Positions 31,558 to 44,765 are shown, numbered from the stretch's first letter. The stretch is DNA of 64,000 nt from Sporosarcina cascadiensis (GCF_009650995.1 NZ_WHVV01000002.1:150208-214207); one strand, 5' to 3'. Program-made: numbers and translations. Notes: generated from the sequence alone by a model not told the origin.

Positions 31558-32852
31558 ACGAAACTAGAACGAAAAAAGTGGGGCTGCGCAAAAAGCTGGT
31601 CTTATTTGTCGTAATTCTTGCAGTCATCACGTATTCAACGAGTGCAGTATTTATTAATTGGGTGCAGCCGACATTCTTCCCGAATACCCGGCCATTCGTA
31701 TTTCAGTTGCTGACGTACGCAATGGGGGTTATGTGGTCGGGGATTTTAGCGGCACTGTTCAGTATCATTTTGACCAGGCCTCTGCAGCGTTTGGAAACTG
31801 CTGCAATGAAAGTGGCGGACGGGAAAATTGGCGTGGATATTCAATTACCGAATTCATCTGATGAAATTCATTCGGTATCTAAAGCGTTCCAGCAAGTAGT
31901 GTTGAATTTGCGCAGTATCATCGAGCAGATCGAATCGAACTTCCAGGCAACAGTCCAGTCAGTTGACGCATTGACGAAAGAAACAAGCGCGGCATCCGGA
32001 CAGTCTGATGCGATTGCCCGTACAATCGGTGAAATATCAAACGGTGCAGAGACGACTGCGGCTGCCATTCAGGATACAGTCCATGCCATTGAAGATGTTC
32101 GTCAGCTTGCGCAGGAAGTAAACAGCCGCGCAGGCCAGTCATCCGAGCATTCGAAAGCGATGCTGAAAGAGCTGCATACGACAACGGATGTATTCCAGTC
32201 TGTGCTGTCCGGCATTCATCAAATGACCGAGCAAAGTGAGCAATCATTGGAAACGATTCAAGTGCTGGATGAAAACGCCCATAAAATCGGCGAAATCGTT
32301 GAAGTGGTAGGCAGCATCGCCGGACAGACGAACCTATTGGCGCTGAATGCTTCTATTGAAGCCGCGCGCGCTGGTGAACATGGCAAAGGTTTCGCCGTTG
32401 TTGCGGAAGAAGTACGCAACCTCGCTGATGAGAGTGCCAACGCCGTCCAAATGATTTCGGCACTTGTCCAAAGCATCCAGTCAGACGTCAAAAAAGTCGT
32501 CTCTGATATGAAACGGCAAGTCGACACGGCAGCCTCAGAAGCCGAACGAGCAACGAAAACCAATGAAAACGTCCAGTCCATGACCGAGACGATTCACACT
32601 ATGGCCGCATCGGTAGACGAAATCACCGAGATCGTCAGCCGCCAGATGCAGACAATCGAACGCACTGCAAGACAGTCGATGGAAGTTGCTTCCATTGCAG
32701 AAGAAACGTCAGCAGGCGCAGAAGAAGTCCGGGCGGCAACCGAAGAGCAAGTAGCCTCTATTGAACAAACAGATGCCAAAGCACTCGAACTCAAGGTGCA
32801 GTCCGAAGAGCTTTATAAAGTGATCCGGAAGTTTGACCGAACTCCAGAATAG
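31554..32852 (+). CDS. Methyl-accepting chemotaxis protein without an extracellular sensor domain
   Basis: The 432-residue receptor has two membrane helices (about 13-35 and 50-72) joined by only about 15 residues, so no periplasmic ligand domain. A HAMP domain follows (73-125) and then a long coiled-coil signalling domain with the conserved hairpin tip [20 protein letters not shown] near 260. Such receptors may sense membrane state or internal signals. It is translationally coupled to ywlE, an unusual neighbour for a chemoreceptor. No cytoplasmic PAS or other sensor is present. Confidence 0.9.
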   Translation: MNETRTKKVGLRKKLVLFVVILAVITYSTSAVFINWVQPTFFPNTRPFVFQLLTYAMGVMWSGILAALFSIILTRPLQRLETAAMKVADGKIGVDIQLPNSSDEIHSVSKAFQQVVLNLRSIIEQIESNFQATVQSVDALTKETSAASGQSDAIARTIGEISNGAETTAAAIQDTVHAIEDVRQLAQEVNSRAGQSSEHSKAMLKELHTTTDVFQSVLSGIHQMTEQSEQSLETIQVLDENAHKIGEIVEVVGSIAGQTNLLALNASIEAARAGEHGKGFAVVAEEVRNLADESANAVQMISALVQSIQSDVKKVVSDMKRQVDTAASEAERATKTNENVQSMTETIHTMAASVDEITEIVSRQMQTIERTARQSMEVASIAEETSAGAEEVRAATEEQVASIEQTDAKALELKVQSEELYKVIRKFDRTPE

Positions 32853-32857
32853 TTATA

Positions 32858-32906
32858 AACCTCCCGCTAAACGTCAGAGTATTGATGGACAAGCGGGAGG
32901 TTTTTT
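32858..32906 (+). terminator. Terminator after the chemoreceptor gene
   Basis: A perfect stem AACCTCCCGCT/AGCGGGAGGTT with a 23-base loop is followed by TTTT. Confidence 0.88.
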
Positions 32907-32924
32907 ATGTCGTGCTGGCTTGGT

Positions 32925-33560
32925 AGTTTGCAGGAAGTTTGAAATAAGTGTGTGTTTGCAGTTTAAATTCGCTTCGGCGCTGGGGGATTGCCTTACGTGA
33001 TAAGCTTACTGGCAAAGAACGCGGCTAGCTGCCAAAGAAGCTTCGCGGATGATCATAGTACCAGCTCAAGCGCTCATAGCTCAGCCTCAGCCGCTCATAG
33101 ATACCGGCCACGTGATCATTCGGCTCGGCTGAGTGATCATCCAGCATCCCGCCGTGATCATTGAACCAGACTTCGCGCTCATAGCCGCTCCGCAGTTGCG
33201 CCTTCGCTGGTGTTAGGATGTAAGTTATGTTGCTTTTTTGTAGTGTATAAATTTAATTCGTATAGATTTCGTAACTCGACTTTGTAAACGCATTGGTTAC
33301 AAGAATTTTAGCCTTTGCAGGATATTAATTATTGCATGAAATACCTAACCTATTATAATCATTCTAATATTATGCTCATACTGCCTACGCACACACAAAG
33401 TATTGAAAAACCAGCCAGTGTACCGGAGTGGAAGGCGGCGACTCCGGGAGGATCAGCCCGACAGGTAAGACAACTTGCGGGAGCGAAGCGACCAAGTTGG
33501 CTTACCGCGGGCCCTCCGGAACGCGTCCGCCTGGAACGCAGGGAAACGGTAGCCTGCCAC
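32925..33560 (+). repeat. Mosaic repeat Y3 (R3 split by a 21-bp array, linker, R1)
   Basis: The 904-bp gap before rpiB is mostly mosaic repeat: R3 left half with CGCTTCGGCGCTGGGGGATT near 32969, array F inserted at 33049-33183, R3 right half (CCGCAGTTGCGCCTTCGCTG, about 33188), linker with GCCTTTGCAGGAT near 33312 and TTGCATGAAA, the phrase CCAGCCAGTGTACCGGAGTG, and R1 at about 33434-33545 (ends GGCGG/CCGCC). The last 195 bp before rpiB are AT-rich with nothing clear. Confidence 0.8.
33049..33183 (+). repeat. Seven-unit 21-bp-period array F (TGATCAT/CGCTCAT cores)
   Basis: The TCAT of each core falls at 33053, 33074, 33095, 33116, 33137, 33158 and 33179, exactly 21 bp apart. Core order is D S S D D D S, the same as arrays A, H1, H2 and J. 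The inter-core sequence includes GGCTGA, placing a stop in the otherwise open frame. Array A (reverse complement) is closely related, including flanking bases. Confidence 0.92.
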
Positions 33561-33756
33561 TTACCCGTCTTTCAAACCGAATTAAACAAACTAACACGTA
33601 CAATAACTATGTTCTATCACCACAACGTTCGCCTTTATTGGCATTCCATACAATATAAAAATCAAAAAAACCAAAACATTGCAGTAAAACCGATGATTTT
33701 TTTATCTAACAATGGTAGAATAAGCGATAAGTAAAAATTAGAAATGAGGGTGCGCA

Positions 33757-34197
33757 GTGAAAATTGCAATTTCTTCGGACCATGGAGGCAACAACCTCCG
33801 TCACGAAATCATCAACCTGCTGACTGAAATGAACATTGAGTACACCGACTACGGCCCGGACTCCGACGCTTCCGTCGACTATCCCGACTACGCCGTCCCG
33901 GTAGCAAACGCCGTCGCAGCAGGCGAAGCAGACCGCGGAATTCTAATCTGCGGCACAGGCATCGGTATGTCGATCGCCGCCAATAAAGTCAAAGGCATCC
34001 GCTGCGCGCTCGTTCACGACACATTCAGCGCAAAAGCAACACGAGAGCACAATGACTCCAATGTTCTTGCGATGGGTGAACGCGTCATCGGCCCCGGTCT
34101 TGCACGTGAAATCGTCAGTACATGGCTTGGAACGGAATTCGAAGGCGGCCGTCATGAGCGCCGTATAGATAAAATGATGGATCTCGAAAAGCAATAA
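33757..34197 (+). CDS. rpiB: Ribose-5-phosphate isomerase B
   Basis: The 146-residue RpiB/LacAB-family isomerase interconverts ribose-5-phosphate and ribulose-5-phosphate. It starts KIAISSDHGGNNLRHEI, and GILICGTGIGMSIAANKVKG near 67 and HNDSNVLAMGERV near 98 are family signatures with the catalytic Cys in ICGTG. The start is GTG after GAGGGTGC. It corresponds to ywlF and is closely followed by ywlG. Confidence 0.93.
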   Translation: MKIAISSDHGGNNLRHEIINLLTEMNIEYTDYGPDSDASVDYPDYAVPVANAVAAGEADRGILICGTGIGMSIAANKVKGIRCALVHDTFSAKATREHNDSNVLAMGERVIGPGLAREIVSTWLGTEFEGGRHERRIDKMMDLEKQ

Positions 34198-34215
34198 AGA
34201 AAGCAGGTGAACGAT

Positions 34216-34761
34216 GTGGATGCCATTCAATTATGGAAACTGCAGCTGGAACAGGCACTGACGGAGTTTGCGGAACAGGCGCCGCTTGCAGCCGATACGA
34301 TTTTTATCGTCGGCTGCTCCACGTCTGAAGTGGCGGGTTCGCGCATCGGGACGAACGGCGCGCTGGAAATCGGCGAAGCACTGTTTGAACCGCTGCAGAC
34401 ATTCGCTGATAAACATCAGATTCATTTAGCATTTCAAGGCTGCGAGCACATCAACCGCGCAGTAACGCTGGAACGCAAGACAGCCAGGCAATTTAATTTA
34501 GAGCCTGTATCGGTCGTGCCGGTTGTGAAAGCGGGAGGCTCGATGTCCGCCTATGTATATCAGCAATTTAGCGATCCGGTAGTAGTGGAGGCCGTTCAGG
34601 CGAATGCCGGAATCGATATTGGACAGACCTTGATCGGCATGCAATTAAAGCCGGTAGTCGTGCCAATCCGCACTTCTATAAAGCAAGTCGGCGAAGCAAA
34701 TATCACATTAGCGACCACTCGTCCAAAATTGATTGGCGGAAGCCGTGCGCAGTACGAATGA
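34216..34761 (+). CDS. ywlG: UPF0340/TIGR01440 family protein (YwlG)
   Basis: The 181-residue protein has the family motifs IFIVGCSTSEVAGSRIGTNG near 30, FQGCEHINRAVTLE near 75 and VVKAGGSMSAYVY near 105. Its function is unknown; conserved synteny between rpiB and glyA is its best clue. The start is GTG 34216 after AGCAGGTGAACGAT; the GTG at 34207 lies in the binding site. Confidence 0.88.
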   Translation: MDAIQLWKLQLEQALTEFAEQAPLAADTIFIVGCSTSEVAGSRIGTNGALEIGEALFEPLQTFADKHQIHLAFQGCEHINRAVTLERKTARQFNLEPVSVVPVVKAGGSMSAYVYQQFSDPVVVEAVQANAGIDIGQTLIGMQLKPVVVPIRTSIKQVGEANITLATTRPKLIGGSRAQYE

Positions 34762-34815
34762 AACGTGTACAATAAACAAAGATAGAAATTATCAGAAAAA
34801 AGGGGATAGTAACCA

Positions 34816-36069
34816 ATGGACTTAAGCAATGTACAGCGTGATGACGCAGCAATTTTTGAAGCAATCATGGCAGAAAAGAACCGCCAGAACTCCAACATCG
34901 AATTAATCGCATCAGAAAACTTTGTAACGGAAGCAGTAATGGAAGCTCAAGGATCGTATTTGACGAATAAATATGCTGAAGGCTATCCGGGTCGCCGTTA
35001 CTACGGTGGCTGCGAACATGTTGACGTTGTGGAAAATATTGCACGCGACCGAGTAAAAGAATTATTCGGTGCAGCGTATGCCAACGTTCAGCCTCACTCC
35101 GGTGCACAAGCGAATATGGCAGTCTACTTCACAGCACTCGAGCCGGGCGATACAGTTCTCGGTATGAATCTATCCCACGGCGGTCACTTGACGCACGGAT
35201 CTCCGGTCAACTTCTCCGGAATTTTGTATAATTTTGTCGAGTACGGTGTCACAAAAGACGAAGAGGTCATTGATTATGAAGATGTCCGTCAAAAAGCGCT
35301 CGAACATAAACCGAAAATGATCGTAGCCGGTGCAAGTGCATATCCGCGCGAAATCGACTTCGCGAAATTCCGTGAAATCGCGGATGAAGTCGGTGCATAT
35401 TTGATGGTGGATATGGCGCACATCGCAGGCTTAGTTGCGACAGGCGAGCACCCGAATCCAGTGCAGCACGCACATTTCGTGACATCAACTACACATAAAA
35501 CATTGCGCGGACCACGCGGCGGAATCATTTTATTGAATGAAGAAACTGCTGAAGAATTCGGCCGTAAAATTGATAAAACAGTATTCCCGGGTGTCCAGGG
35601 CGGTCCATTGATGCATGTAATCGCAGCCAAAGCGGTGGCATTCAAAGAAGCTTTGGAGCCTGAGTTCAAAACGTATGCACAGCAAGTGAAGAAAAATGCA
35701 AAAGCACTGGCTGCCAAACTGAATGAAGAAGGAATTGATGTGGTTTCTGGCGGTACAGATAACCATATCGTCCTAGTAAAACTTCAGTCACTCGGCCTGA
35801 CTGGTAAAACGGCAGAACATGTTCTGGATGAAATCGGTATTACCGTAAACAAAAATACCGTACCTTTCGATCAGGAAGGACCATTTGTCACTTCCGGTAT
35901 CCGTATAGGTACACCGGCTGTTACAACACGCGGTTTCAAAGAAGACGATATGAAGGAAGTCGGCCGCATTATCGCGGAACTTTTGAAAAACCATGAAGAT
36001 AAAAATGCAAAAGAAGAAGCGCGTAAAGCAGTAACAGCTTTGACAGATCAGCATCCTCTTTATTCATAA
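34816..36069 (+). CDS. glyA: Serine hydroxymethyltransferase
   Basis: The 417-residue PLP enzyme converts serine and tetrahydrofolate to glycine and methylene-tetrahydrofolate, the main source of one-carbon units. The PLP Lys lies in [12 protein letters not shown] near residue 226, with [15 protein letters not shown] near 55 and [10 protein letters not shown] near 200. AAAAGGGGATAG precedes the ATG. Length and motifs are standard. Confidence 0.96.
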   Translation: MDLSNVQRDDAAIFEAIMAEKNRQNSNIELIASENFVTEAVMEAQGSYLTNKYAEGYPGRRYYGGCEHVDVVENIARDRVKELFGAAYANVQPHSGAQANMAVYFTALEPGDTVLGMNLSHGGHLTHGSPVNFSGILYNFVEYGVTKDEEVIDYEDVRQKALEHKPKMIVAGASAYPREIDFAKFREIADEVGAYLMVDMAHIAGLVATGEHPNPVQHAHFVTSTTHKTLRGPRGGIILLNEETAEEFGRKIDKTVFPGVQGGPLMHVIAAKAVAFKEALEPEFKTYAQQVKKNAKALAAKLNEEGIDVVSGGTDNHIVLVKLQSLGLTGKTAEHVLDEIGITVNKNTVPFDQEGPFVTSGIRIGTPAVTTRGFKEDDMKEVGRIIAELLKNHEDKNAKEEARKAVTALTDQHPLYS

Positions 36070-36075
36070 GTCATT

Positions 36076-36106
36076 AAGCGTCCGGCCAATGTGCCGGGCG
36101 CTTTTT
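36076..36106 (+). terminator. Terminator of glyA
   Basis: The stem AGCGTCCGGC/GCCGGGCGCT with one G-T pair is followed by TTTTT. Confidence 0.9.
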
Positions 36107-36124
36107 CTAGAGGGGAAGACTGTC

Positions 36125-36260
36125 TATGAGCACGGCGCTGCAGTTTATGATCACTTGGCCGCTGTGTATGATCAGCCGGCGGAAAGGTATGATCACCGAC
36201 AGGGAATATATGATCACCTGCAGGTTCTGCATGAGCGCGGCTGAATGATGTATGATCATA
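36125..36260 (-). repeat. Seven-unit 21-bp-period array G (TGATCAT/CGCTCAT cores)
   Basis: ATGA of the cores starts at 36126, 36147, 36168, 36189, 36210, 36231 and 36252, exactly 21 bp apart. On the minus strand the order is D S D D D D S. It starts 19 bp after the glyA terminator and ends about 77 bp before the upp -10 box. Confidence 0.9.
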
Positions 36261-36336
36261 CGCGGTGTTCATTCGCCGGGCGGCAATAATCTGAATCTAA
36301 AAACAAAGGACTTCCCTCCGCCTGCCGTGTGATTTC

Positions 36337-36345
36337 TGTTATAAT
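36337..36345 (+). promoter_or_regulatory. Extended -10 promoter of upp
   Basis: TGTTATAAT (36337-36345) is an extended -10 box (TG, one base, then TATAAT) 32 bp before the upp start. No good -35 box is visible. Confidence 0.6.
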
Positions 36346-36376
36346 GTACAAGATATTCCGAAAAGGAGCGATACTA

Positions 36377-37006
36377 ATGGCAAAAGTACACGTATTTGAT
36401 CATCCATTAATTCAGCACAAACTGACGTATATAAGAAAGTCTGACACGGGAACGAAAGAATTCCGCGAACTTGTGAATGAACTGGCCACTCTGATGGCTT
36501 TTGAAATCACAAGAGACCTGCCGACAAAAGAAATTACGATTCAAACACCGGTCTGCGAAGCGAAATCCCGCATACTTGAAGGTAAAAAACTGGGTATCGT
36601 TCCCATCCTGCGCGCAGGAATCGGCATGGTGGACGGCATTATTAAATTAATTCCCGCGGCAAAAGTAGGGCATGTGGGATTATTCCGCGATCCGGAAACG
36701 CTGAAACCGGTTGAATACTATGTAAAATTGCCTTCTGACGTAGCTGAACGCGAATTCATCGTAGTGGATCCGATGCTTGCAACAGGCGGAACTGCAGTCG
36801 AAGCCATCAATTCAATGAAAAAGCGCGGAGCAGTCAACATCAAATTCATGTGTCTGGTTGCTGCACCTGAAGGCGTCGAAGTATTGACGGAAGCGCATCC
36901 TGACGTTGATGTGTATATTGCCGCGTTAGATGAAAAGTTGAACGAACACGGGTATATCGTGCCTGGCCTCGGTGACGCAGGTGACCGTTTATTTGGCACG
37001 AAATAA
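36377..37006 (+). CDS. upp: Uracil phosphoribosyltransferase
   Basis: The 209-residue salvage enzyme makes UMP from uracil and PRPP. The PRPP loop is [16 protein letters not shown] near 130, and the C-terminal uracil-binding [18 protein letters not shown] is intact. AAAAGGAGCGATACTA supports ATG 36377; the upstream in-frame start at 36329 lies within the promoter region. mnaA follows after 15 bp. Confidence 0.95.
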   Translation: MAKVHVFDHPLIQHKLTYIRKSDTGTKEFRELVNELATLMAFEITRDLPTKEITIQTPVCEAKSRILEGKKLGIVPILRAGIGMVDGIIKLIPAAKVGHVGLFRDPETLKPVEYYVKLPSDVAEREFIVVDPMLATGGTAVEAINSMKKRGAVNIKFMCLVAAPEGVEVLTEAHPDVDVYIAALDEKLNEHGYIVPGLGDAGDRLFGTK

Positions 37007-37021
37007 TGGAGGGACCATTCA

Positions 37022-38140
37022 TTGACTAAAAAGTGGAAAGTGATGACGATTTTCGGGACAAGACCGGAAGCCATTAAAATGGCGCCGCTTGTGCTCGAAC
37101 TCGAAAAGCATCCAGAGCAAATCGAATCGATTGTGACCGTTACAGCGCAGCACCGCGAAATGCTCGATCAGGTGCTCGAAACGTTCAAGATCAAACCTGA
37201 TTTTGATTTGAATATCATGAAGGAACGACAGACGCTGATCGATGTGGCAACACGCGGTTTAGAAGGTCTCGATAAAATCATGAAAGAAGCGAGGCCTGAC
37301 ATCGTGCTCGTACACGGCGACACGGCGACAACTTTCATTGGCAGTCTTGCCGCATTTTACAATCAAATCGCTGTCGGTCATGTCGAAGCGGGATTGCGTA
37401 CATGGAATAAGTATTCACCGTATCCCGAAGAGATGAACCGCCAGCTGACAGGCGTTATCGCGGATCTGCATTTTTCGCCGACTGAAAAATCAGCGCAGAA
37501 TCTGCTGAATGAAGGAAAAAATGAAGAAAGTATTTTCATTACAGGAAATACGGCGATCGATGCGCTGCAAACAACCGTGAACCCGGACTATCACCATCCG
37601 ATGTTGGATCAATTGGGTGACGACCGTCTGATTTTGCTGACAGCACACCGCCGGGAAAATCTAGGTGAGCCGATGCGCAATATGTTCCGCGCGATCAACC
37701 GCCTGCTCGATAAATATGATGACATCCAGGTGATTTACCCGGTGCATATGAATCCGGCCGTGCGTGAAGTGGCGGATGAACTGCTCGGCAACAATGACCG
37801 CGTTCATTTAATTGAGCCGCTGGAAGTTCTGGATTTCCATAACTTCGCAGCGCGTTCGCATATTATCCTGACAGACTCGGGCGGCGTCCAGGAAGAAGCG
37901 CCTTCTTTAGGGAAACCCGTTATTGTCCTGCGAGACACGACCGAGCGCCCGGAAGGTATCGAAGCTGGAACACTGCGGCTTGCGGGAACAGATGAGGACA
38001 CGATCTTCAACCTGACCGACACGCTGCTGTCCGATGATGATGAATACGAAAGAATGTCCAAAGCCCATAATCCATACGGCGACGGACACGCTTCCGAACG
38101 CATCGTCGAGTCATTATTGAAATACTTATCTTCTATATAA
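37022..38140 (+). CDS. mnaA: UDP-N-acetylglucosamine 2-epimerase
   Basis: The 372-residue non-hydrolysing epimerase makes UDP-ManNAc, needed for wall teichoic acid linkage units. It has TIFGTRPEAIKMAPL at the start, HVEAGLRTWNKYSPYPEEMNR near 120, LLTAHRRENLG near 205 and LTDSGGVQEEAPSLGKPV near 283. The start is TTG with TGGAGGG 9 bases upstream. Position after upp matches mnaA (yvyH) of Bacillus. Allosteric control by UDP-GlcNAc is known for the family. Confidence 0.93.
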   Translation: MTKKWKVMTIFGTRPEAIKMAPLVLELEKHPEQIESIVTVTAQHREMLDQVLETFKIKPDFDLNIMKERQTLIDVATRGLEGLDKIMKEARPDIVLVHGDTATTFIGSLAAFYNQIAVGHVEAGLRTWNKYSPYPEEMNRQLTGVIADLHFSPTEKSAQNLLNEGKNEESIFITGNTAIDALQTTVNPDYHHPMLDQLGDDRLILLTAHRRENLGEPMRNMFRAINRLLDKYDDIQVIYPVHMNPAVREVADELLGNNDRVHLIEPLEVLDFHNFAARSHIILTDSGGVQEEAPSLGKPVIVLRDTTERPEGIEAGTLRLAGTDEDTIFNLTDTLLSDDDEYERMSKAHNPYGDGHASERIVESLLKYLSSI

Positions 38141-38146
38141 TAAGCA

Positions 38147-38186
38147 AACAGCAGACTGCCGATTACTAAGGTGGTCTGCTGTTTTA
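38147..38186 (+). terminator. Terminator of mnaA
   Basis: AACAGCAGAC pairs with GTCTGCTGTT and is followed by TT. Confidence 0.85.
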
Positions 38187-38224
38187 AATTAGTTAGTTAA
38201 AGAAGACTTTGCGTGAAGTTTGGG

Positions 38225-38830
38225 ATTTTCGCTTCAGAAGGGGACGCTTTCCGGAGGGCGTGGCTGAAGCCTCCTCATCACTGCGTTCCTGCGGGGTCTC
38301 CAGGCGCACGCTGATCCTCTCGGAGTCGCCCCTTCTTCCGCTTCAATCCTACTTAGTTTGTATAAATAAGGGGTAAGTTCCTTATACTATTCTAAAATCT
38401 AAGAAGTGTGCAGGTTCACATAGTATATAAAATTGCATGCCACATTATCTAATCTTTAGTGAGTAAATAATAGTGCTTCTAAACCTTGAACTCTTTCCGA
38501 ACGAAGTATAGTAATCAATCGACTTGTGAAGTTATATGAATAACACTTAGTATTATATTATCCTTAGCAGGAGTTTAAGCAGTTGAACAAAGTAAATCAG
38601 GCAGTAGTGTTGTACAATACACTTGAAGAATTAAGAGCAAATACATATTGAGATAATAATTTCAGTGAACAAGCACTGTTTTTCTGCTTACCGTATAGGA
38701 TTTGTGCGGAAGACGGGGCGACTCCGGGAGGATCAGCGTGAGTCTGAGACCCTGGTCTGAGCAAAGCGAGGGAAGCGGCTCAGGCCACGCCCTCCGGAAA
38801 GAGTCCCCGGCTGGAGCACAAATCCCAAAC
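38225..38830. repeat. Composite element X2: two R1 stem-loops as inverted ends around an AT-rich core
   Basis: R1 on the minus strand (about 38240-38340, GGGGACGCTTTCCGGAGG ... CGGAGTCGCCCC) faces R1 on the plus strand (about 38708-38815, CGGGGCGACTCCGGGAGG ... GAGTCCCCG). The core holds TTCTAAAATCTAAGAAG and CACATAGTATATAAAATT (38390-38440), homologous to X1 at 25101-25150. No coding sequence is supported in this gap apart from the atpI region further right. Confidence 0.75.
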
Positions 38831-38957
38831 TGCATACTATATCAACATACTAATTTTACGCCATCAGCACTTTCTGCCAGAAAGATCACCAAAAACACAC
38901 CGGGGTAAACCACAAAAAAACGCAACCCAAAAAGCACGAAACAAATATGTCGAATGT

Positions 38958-39028
38958 TTGACAAAGAGAACACATTGTGAATAATTTCCCTTGAATCAAT
39001 TGACATAAAAAACCCCCTATTGTATGCT
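38958..39028 (+). promoter_or_regulatory. Two candidate promoters for the ATP synthase operon
   Basis: Candidate one has TTGACA (38958-38963), a 16-bp spacer and AATAAT (38980-38985). Candidate two has TTGACA (39000-39005), a 17-bp spacer and TATGCT (39023-39028). Either gives a leader of about 300 nt before atpI. Which one is used is unknown. Confidence 0.6.
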
Positions 39029-39334
39029 AGCAAAGGGTAAGATTGATAAGAGACACATACATATCTTGAATACAGAAATGATGTTTTCACGCTTTCAATT
39101 CTTACTGATATGAACGCCTGTTAGCCTCTTTGTCTGCTTTACACAAAGCAACGCTACCTGGTGAACAATAAAAGGCGCTTCACTTACAATTTCCAGATTC
39201 CTACCCGGGAGTCTATGTCGTTCAAAATGATGGAAACGACAAAGTCTCAATTCTTTCGACACACGTCGGGGGAGCTGCTCAACTCTTCAACATCGCTGCT
39301 GGAATCCAAATACGAAATAGGAGAATCACCGACA

Positions 39335-39703
39335 ATGCAAAGTATGCAGGAAATTTTTACAAGGCAGAAGAAGAGCTTCTTTTTTTTGCTTGCATTGTTT
39401 GGACTCGGTTGGTTCTTTTTGGACTACCGGACAATCTTCGCGGGACTCATCTTAGGTTCACTTTTCGGCATGTACAACTTTTGGATTTTAGTTCGACGGA
39501 TGGAACGGTTTGACCGGGCCATTACGGAGGAAAAGCGTGCGAAGTCATTAGGCATGGGCTTACGTTTTGCATCGGGTGTAGCGGCGGCAGCCATTGCACT
39601 GTCTCTGCCGGAAGAGTTCAATCTGATCAGCACAGTAATCGGGTTAATGGTGCCTTATGTATTGCTGTTCACTGATCGACTGCTGTTCTATAGAGAGCAT
39701 TAA
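39335..39703 (+). CDS. atpI: ATP synthase protein I
   Basis: The 122-residue protein has four hydrophobic helices (FFFLLALFGLGWFFLDY, TIFAGLILGSLFGMYNFWIL, LRFASGVAAAAIALSL, VIGLMVPYVLLFTDRLLFY) and is first in the atp operon. AtpI is not part of the final enzyme; it aids c-ring assembly and possibly Mg2+ or Na+ handling. ATG 39335 after ATAGGAG gives the usual length; the frame stays open upstream to 39161, but that extension lacks a binding site and homology. Confidence 0.85.
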   Translation: MQSMQEIFTRQKKSFFFLLALFGLGWFFLDYRTIFAGLILGSLFGMYNFWILVRRMERFDRAITEEKRAKSLGMGLRFASGVAAAAIALSLPEEFNLISTVIGLMVPYVLLFTDRLLFYREH

Positions 39704-39714
39704 CACTTTACTAG

Positions 39715-40446
<732 letters not shown>

Positions 40447-40468
40447 ACATAGAAATACCCTATTTTAG

Positions 40469-40720
<252 letters not shown>

Positions 40721-40731
40721 TTTTGCAACAT

Positions 40732-40763
40732 ATGGCGAAGCACGTAGTATGGGTCTTCGCCAT
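40732..40763 (+). terminator. Hairpin between atpE and atpF
   Basis: ATGGCGAAG pairs perfectly with CTTCGCCAT, followed by TGCTTT. The T-run is weak, so it may be a partial terminator or a 3'-stabilising structure for the atpE message inside the operon. Confidence 0.6.
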
Positions 40764-40844
40764 TGCTTTATGTGGATAAACAAATGAAATTACTTATCTG
40801 CACAAGAAATAATGCATTATAAATACTGCTTAGTTGATTGTAGT

Positions 40845-40970
40845 GCAAGGCGGCGACTCTGGGAGGATCAGCCCGACAGGTGAGACAACTTAGGGGAGCA
40901 AAGCGACCAAGTTGGCTCACCGCGGGCCCGCAAGACAAGCGTCCGCCTGGAACGGAAATCAACGGAATCA
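40845..40970 (+). repeat. R1 stem-loop repeat inside the ATP synthase operon
   Basis: A full R1 copy (GGCGGCGACTCTGGGAGG ... GCGTCCGCC) lies in the 365-bp gap between atpE and atpF. The inner stem GGTGAGACAACTT/AAGTTGGCTCACC is intact. The rest of the gap shows no gene. Confidence 0.85.
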
Positions 40971-41085
40971 GGTTACTTCTATAATGCAAAAGTGAAAACT
41001 TGCAGAAAAACATAGAACACTTCTGCCAAACACGCGGAAGACAGAAACGAAAGAGTCATGAGCTCTTGAAGGGAGTGAAACAATC

Positions 41086-41634
41086 GTGTTGGATACCTTC
41101 GTCCTCTTATCAGCAAACGCTGACGCAGGATTTTTAGCTAGTTTGAACCAGCGACTCAACTTAGGTGACATCATCGTCACTGTCGTATTTTTCACGATCC
41201 TCATGGTACTTCTTAAGAAGTTTGCATGGGGTCCGTTAATGGGTGTAATGGATCAACGGGCGCAGTTAATCGCCACGGAGATCGAGCAGGCCGAAAAAAG
41301 CCGACAAGAATCTGCAAAGCTTCTTGAAGAGCAGCGTTCTTTATTGAAAGAAGCACGCGACAACGCACAAGCTATCATCGAAAACGCAAAAAAATCCGGT
41401 GACACTCAACGTGAAGAGCTGATTACGGCTGCACGCGCTGAAGTAAACCGTATGAAAGAAGCAGCAACTCTCGAAATCGCAACAGAAAAAGAGAAAGCTG
41501 TGGCAGCGGTTCGTGAAGAATTCGTATCTCTATCCATCTTGGCTGCGTCTAAGGTTCTTGGAAAAGAAATTTCTGAGGAAGATAACCGCGCATTGATCGA
41601 AGAAACGATTGTGAAGGCAGGGGAAGGACAATGA
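41086..41634 (+). CDS. atpF: ATP synthase subunit b
   Basis: The 182-residue stator subunit has one N-terminal membrane helix (about 26-48) and a long charged coiled coil. The start is GTG after GAAGGGAGTGAAACAATC. Its last four bases overlap the atpH start. Confidence 0.93.
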   Translation: MLDTFVLLSANADAGFLASLNQRLNLGDIIVTVVFFTILMVLLKKFAWGPLMGVMDQRAQLIATEIEQAEKSRQESAKLLEEQRSLLKEARDNAQAIIENAKKSGDTQREELITAARAEVNRMKEAATLEIATEKEKAVAAVREEFVSLSILAASKVLGKEISEEDNRALIEETIVKAGEGQ

Positions 41635-42167
41635 GCCAATCGGTAGTCGCAAGACGTTATGCCGTTGCATTGTTTGAAGCTGCACAGGAAAAGCAGCAGG
41701 CTCTGGCTGTACAGACAGACTTGAAAGAGCTGCAAAAGGTATTTAAAGAGGAAAAAGGATTAAGTGAGATGCTCAGCACTCCTAAATTCTCTATCCAAAA
41801 GAAAAAAGAATTAATTGGGCAATTTTTCAACGGTGCGAATCCGCTTGTACTGAACACACTATATGTGCTGATCGATGCTGGCCGTATCGGAGAAACACTT
41901 AGCGTTATCGAAGACTTCCAGGAAATTGCGAATGCGGCTTCCGGAATCGCCGAGGCGAAAGTGTTCTCTACACGTCCGTTGACAGTTGAAGAGAGCAATG
42001 CCATCTCTACTGCGTTCGCGCATAAAGTAGGGAAGCGGGCACTGCATATCGAAAACTTGATTGACCCAAGCCTGATCGGCGGCATTCGCTTACAGATCGG
42101 CAACCAGATTATCGACAGCAGCATCAGCGCAAAATTAGCGCGTCTTGAGCGTCAATTAATCAATTAA
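41631..42167 (+). CDS. atpH: ATP synthase subunit delta
   Basis: The 178-residue stator protein joins subunit b to the F1 head. It starts [19 protein letters not shown], and the C-terminal [20 protein letters not shown] is the family signature. ATGA overlap with atpF indicates coupled translation. Confidence 0.93.
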   Translation: MSQSVVARRYAVALFEAAQEKQQALAVQTDLKELQKVFKEEKGLSEMLSTPKFSIQKKKELIGQFFNGANPLVLNTLYVLIDAGRIGETLSVIEDFQEIANAASGIAEAKVFSTRPLTVEESNAISTAFAHKVGKRALHIENLIDPSLIGGIRLQIGNQIIDSSISAKLARLERQLIN

Positions 42168-43703
<1,536 letters not shown>

Positions 43704-43705
43704 GT

Positions 43706-43874
43706 TTTATCTGATTCTCAGATAAAGCCTCCGGCGGATGTCAGGGATTTTGTAAAGAGTTAAAGAGGATGGCTGTCTAAGAACGCCGCATCCTGCGGCA
43801 ACGACTGCATGACCTGCATCGTGCAGGCCTCAATTCAAAATCCAGACGCAATCACGCCGAGGCGAGATTGATTC
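43706..43874 (+). repeat. Three-hairpin element, copy 2 (between atpA and atpG)
   Basis: P1 pairs TTTATCTGA with TCAGATAAA (43706-43726). Core GCCTCCGGCGGATGTCA is at 43727-43743. P2 is closed by GGATTTTG/CAAAATCC and has extra internal hairpins (GCCGCA/TGCGGC, CCTGCA/TGCAGG). P3 is AATCACGCCGAGGCGAGATT at 43850-43869. It sits inside the ATP synthase operon, 34 bp before atpG. Confidence 0.8.
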
Positions 43875-43904
43875 AACTGATCTTAAAATAAAGGTGGTGA
43901 ATAG

Positions 43905-44765
<861 letters not shown>

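Noticed and set aside
33315..33734. Plus-strand frame of 139 codons before rpiB
   Set aside because: It translates the R1 repeat and AT-rich flank, with no start site or homology.
36329..36376. Earlier upp start
   Set aside because: It overlaps the -10 promoter region, and the strong binding site precedes ATG 36377.
39161..39334. 58-residue N-terminal extension of AtpI
   Set aside because: It has no binding site, no similarity to AtpI, and ATG 39335 gives the usual length.
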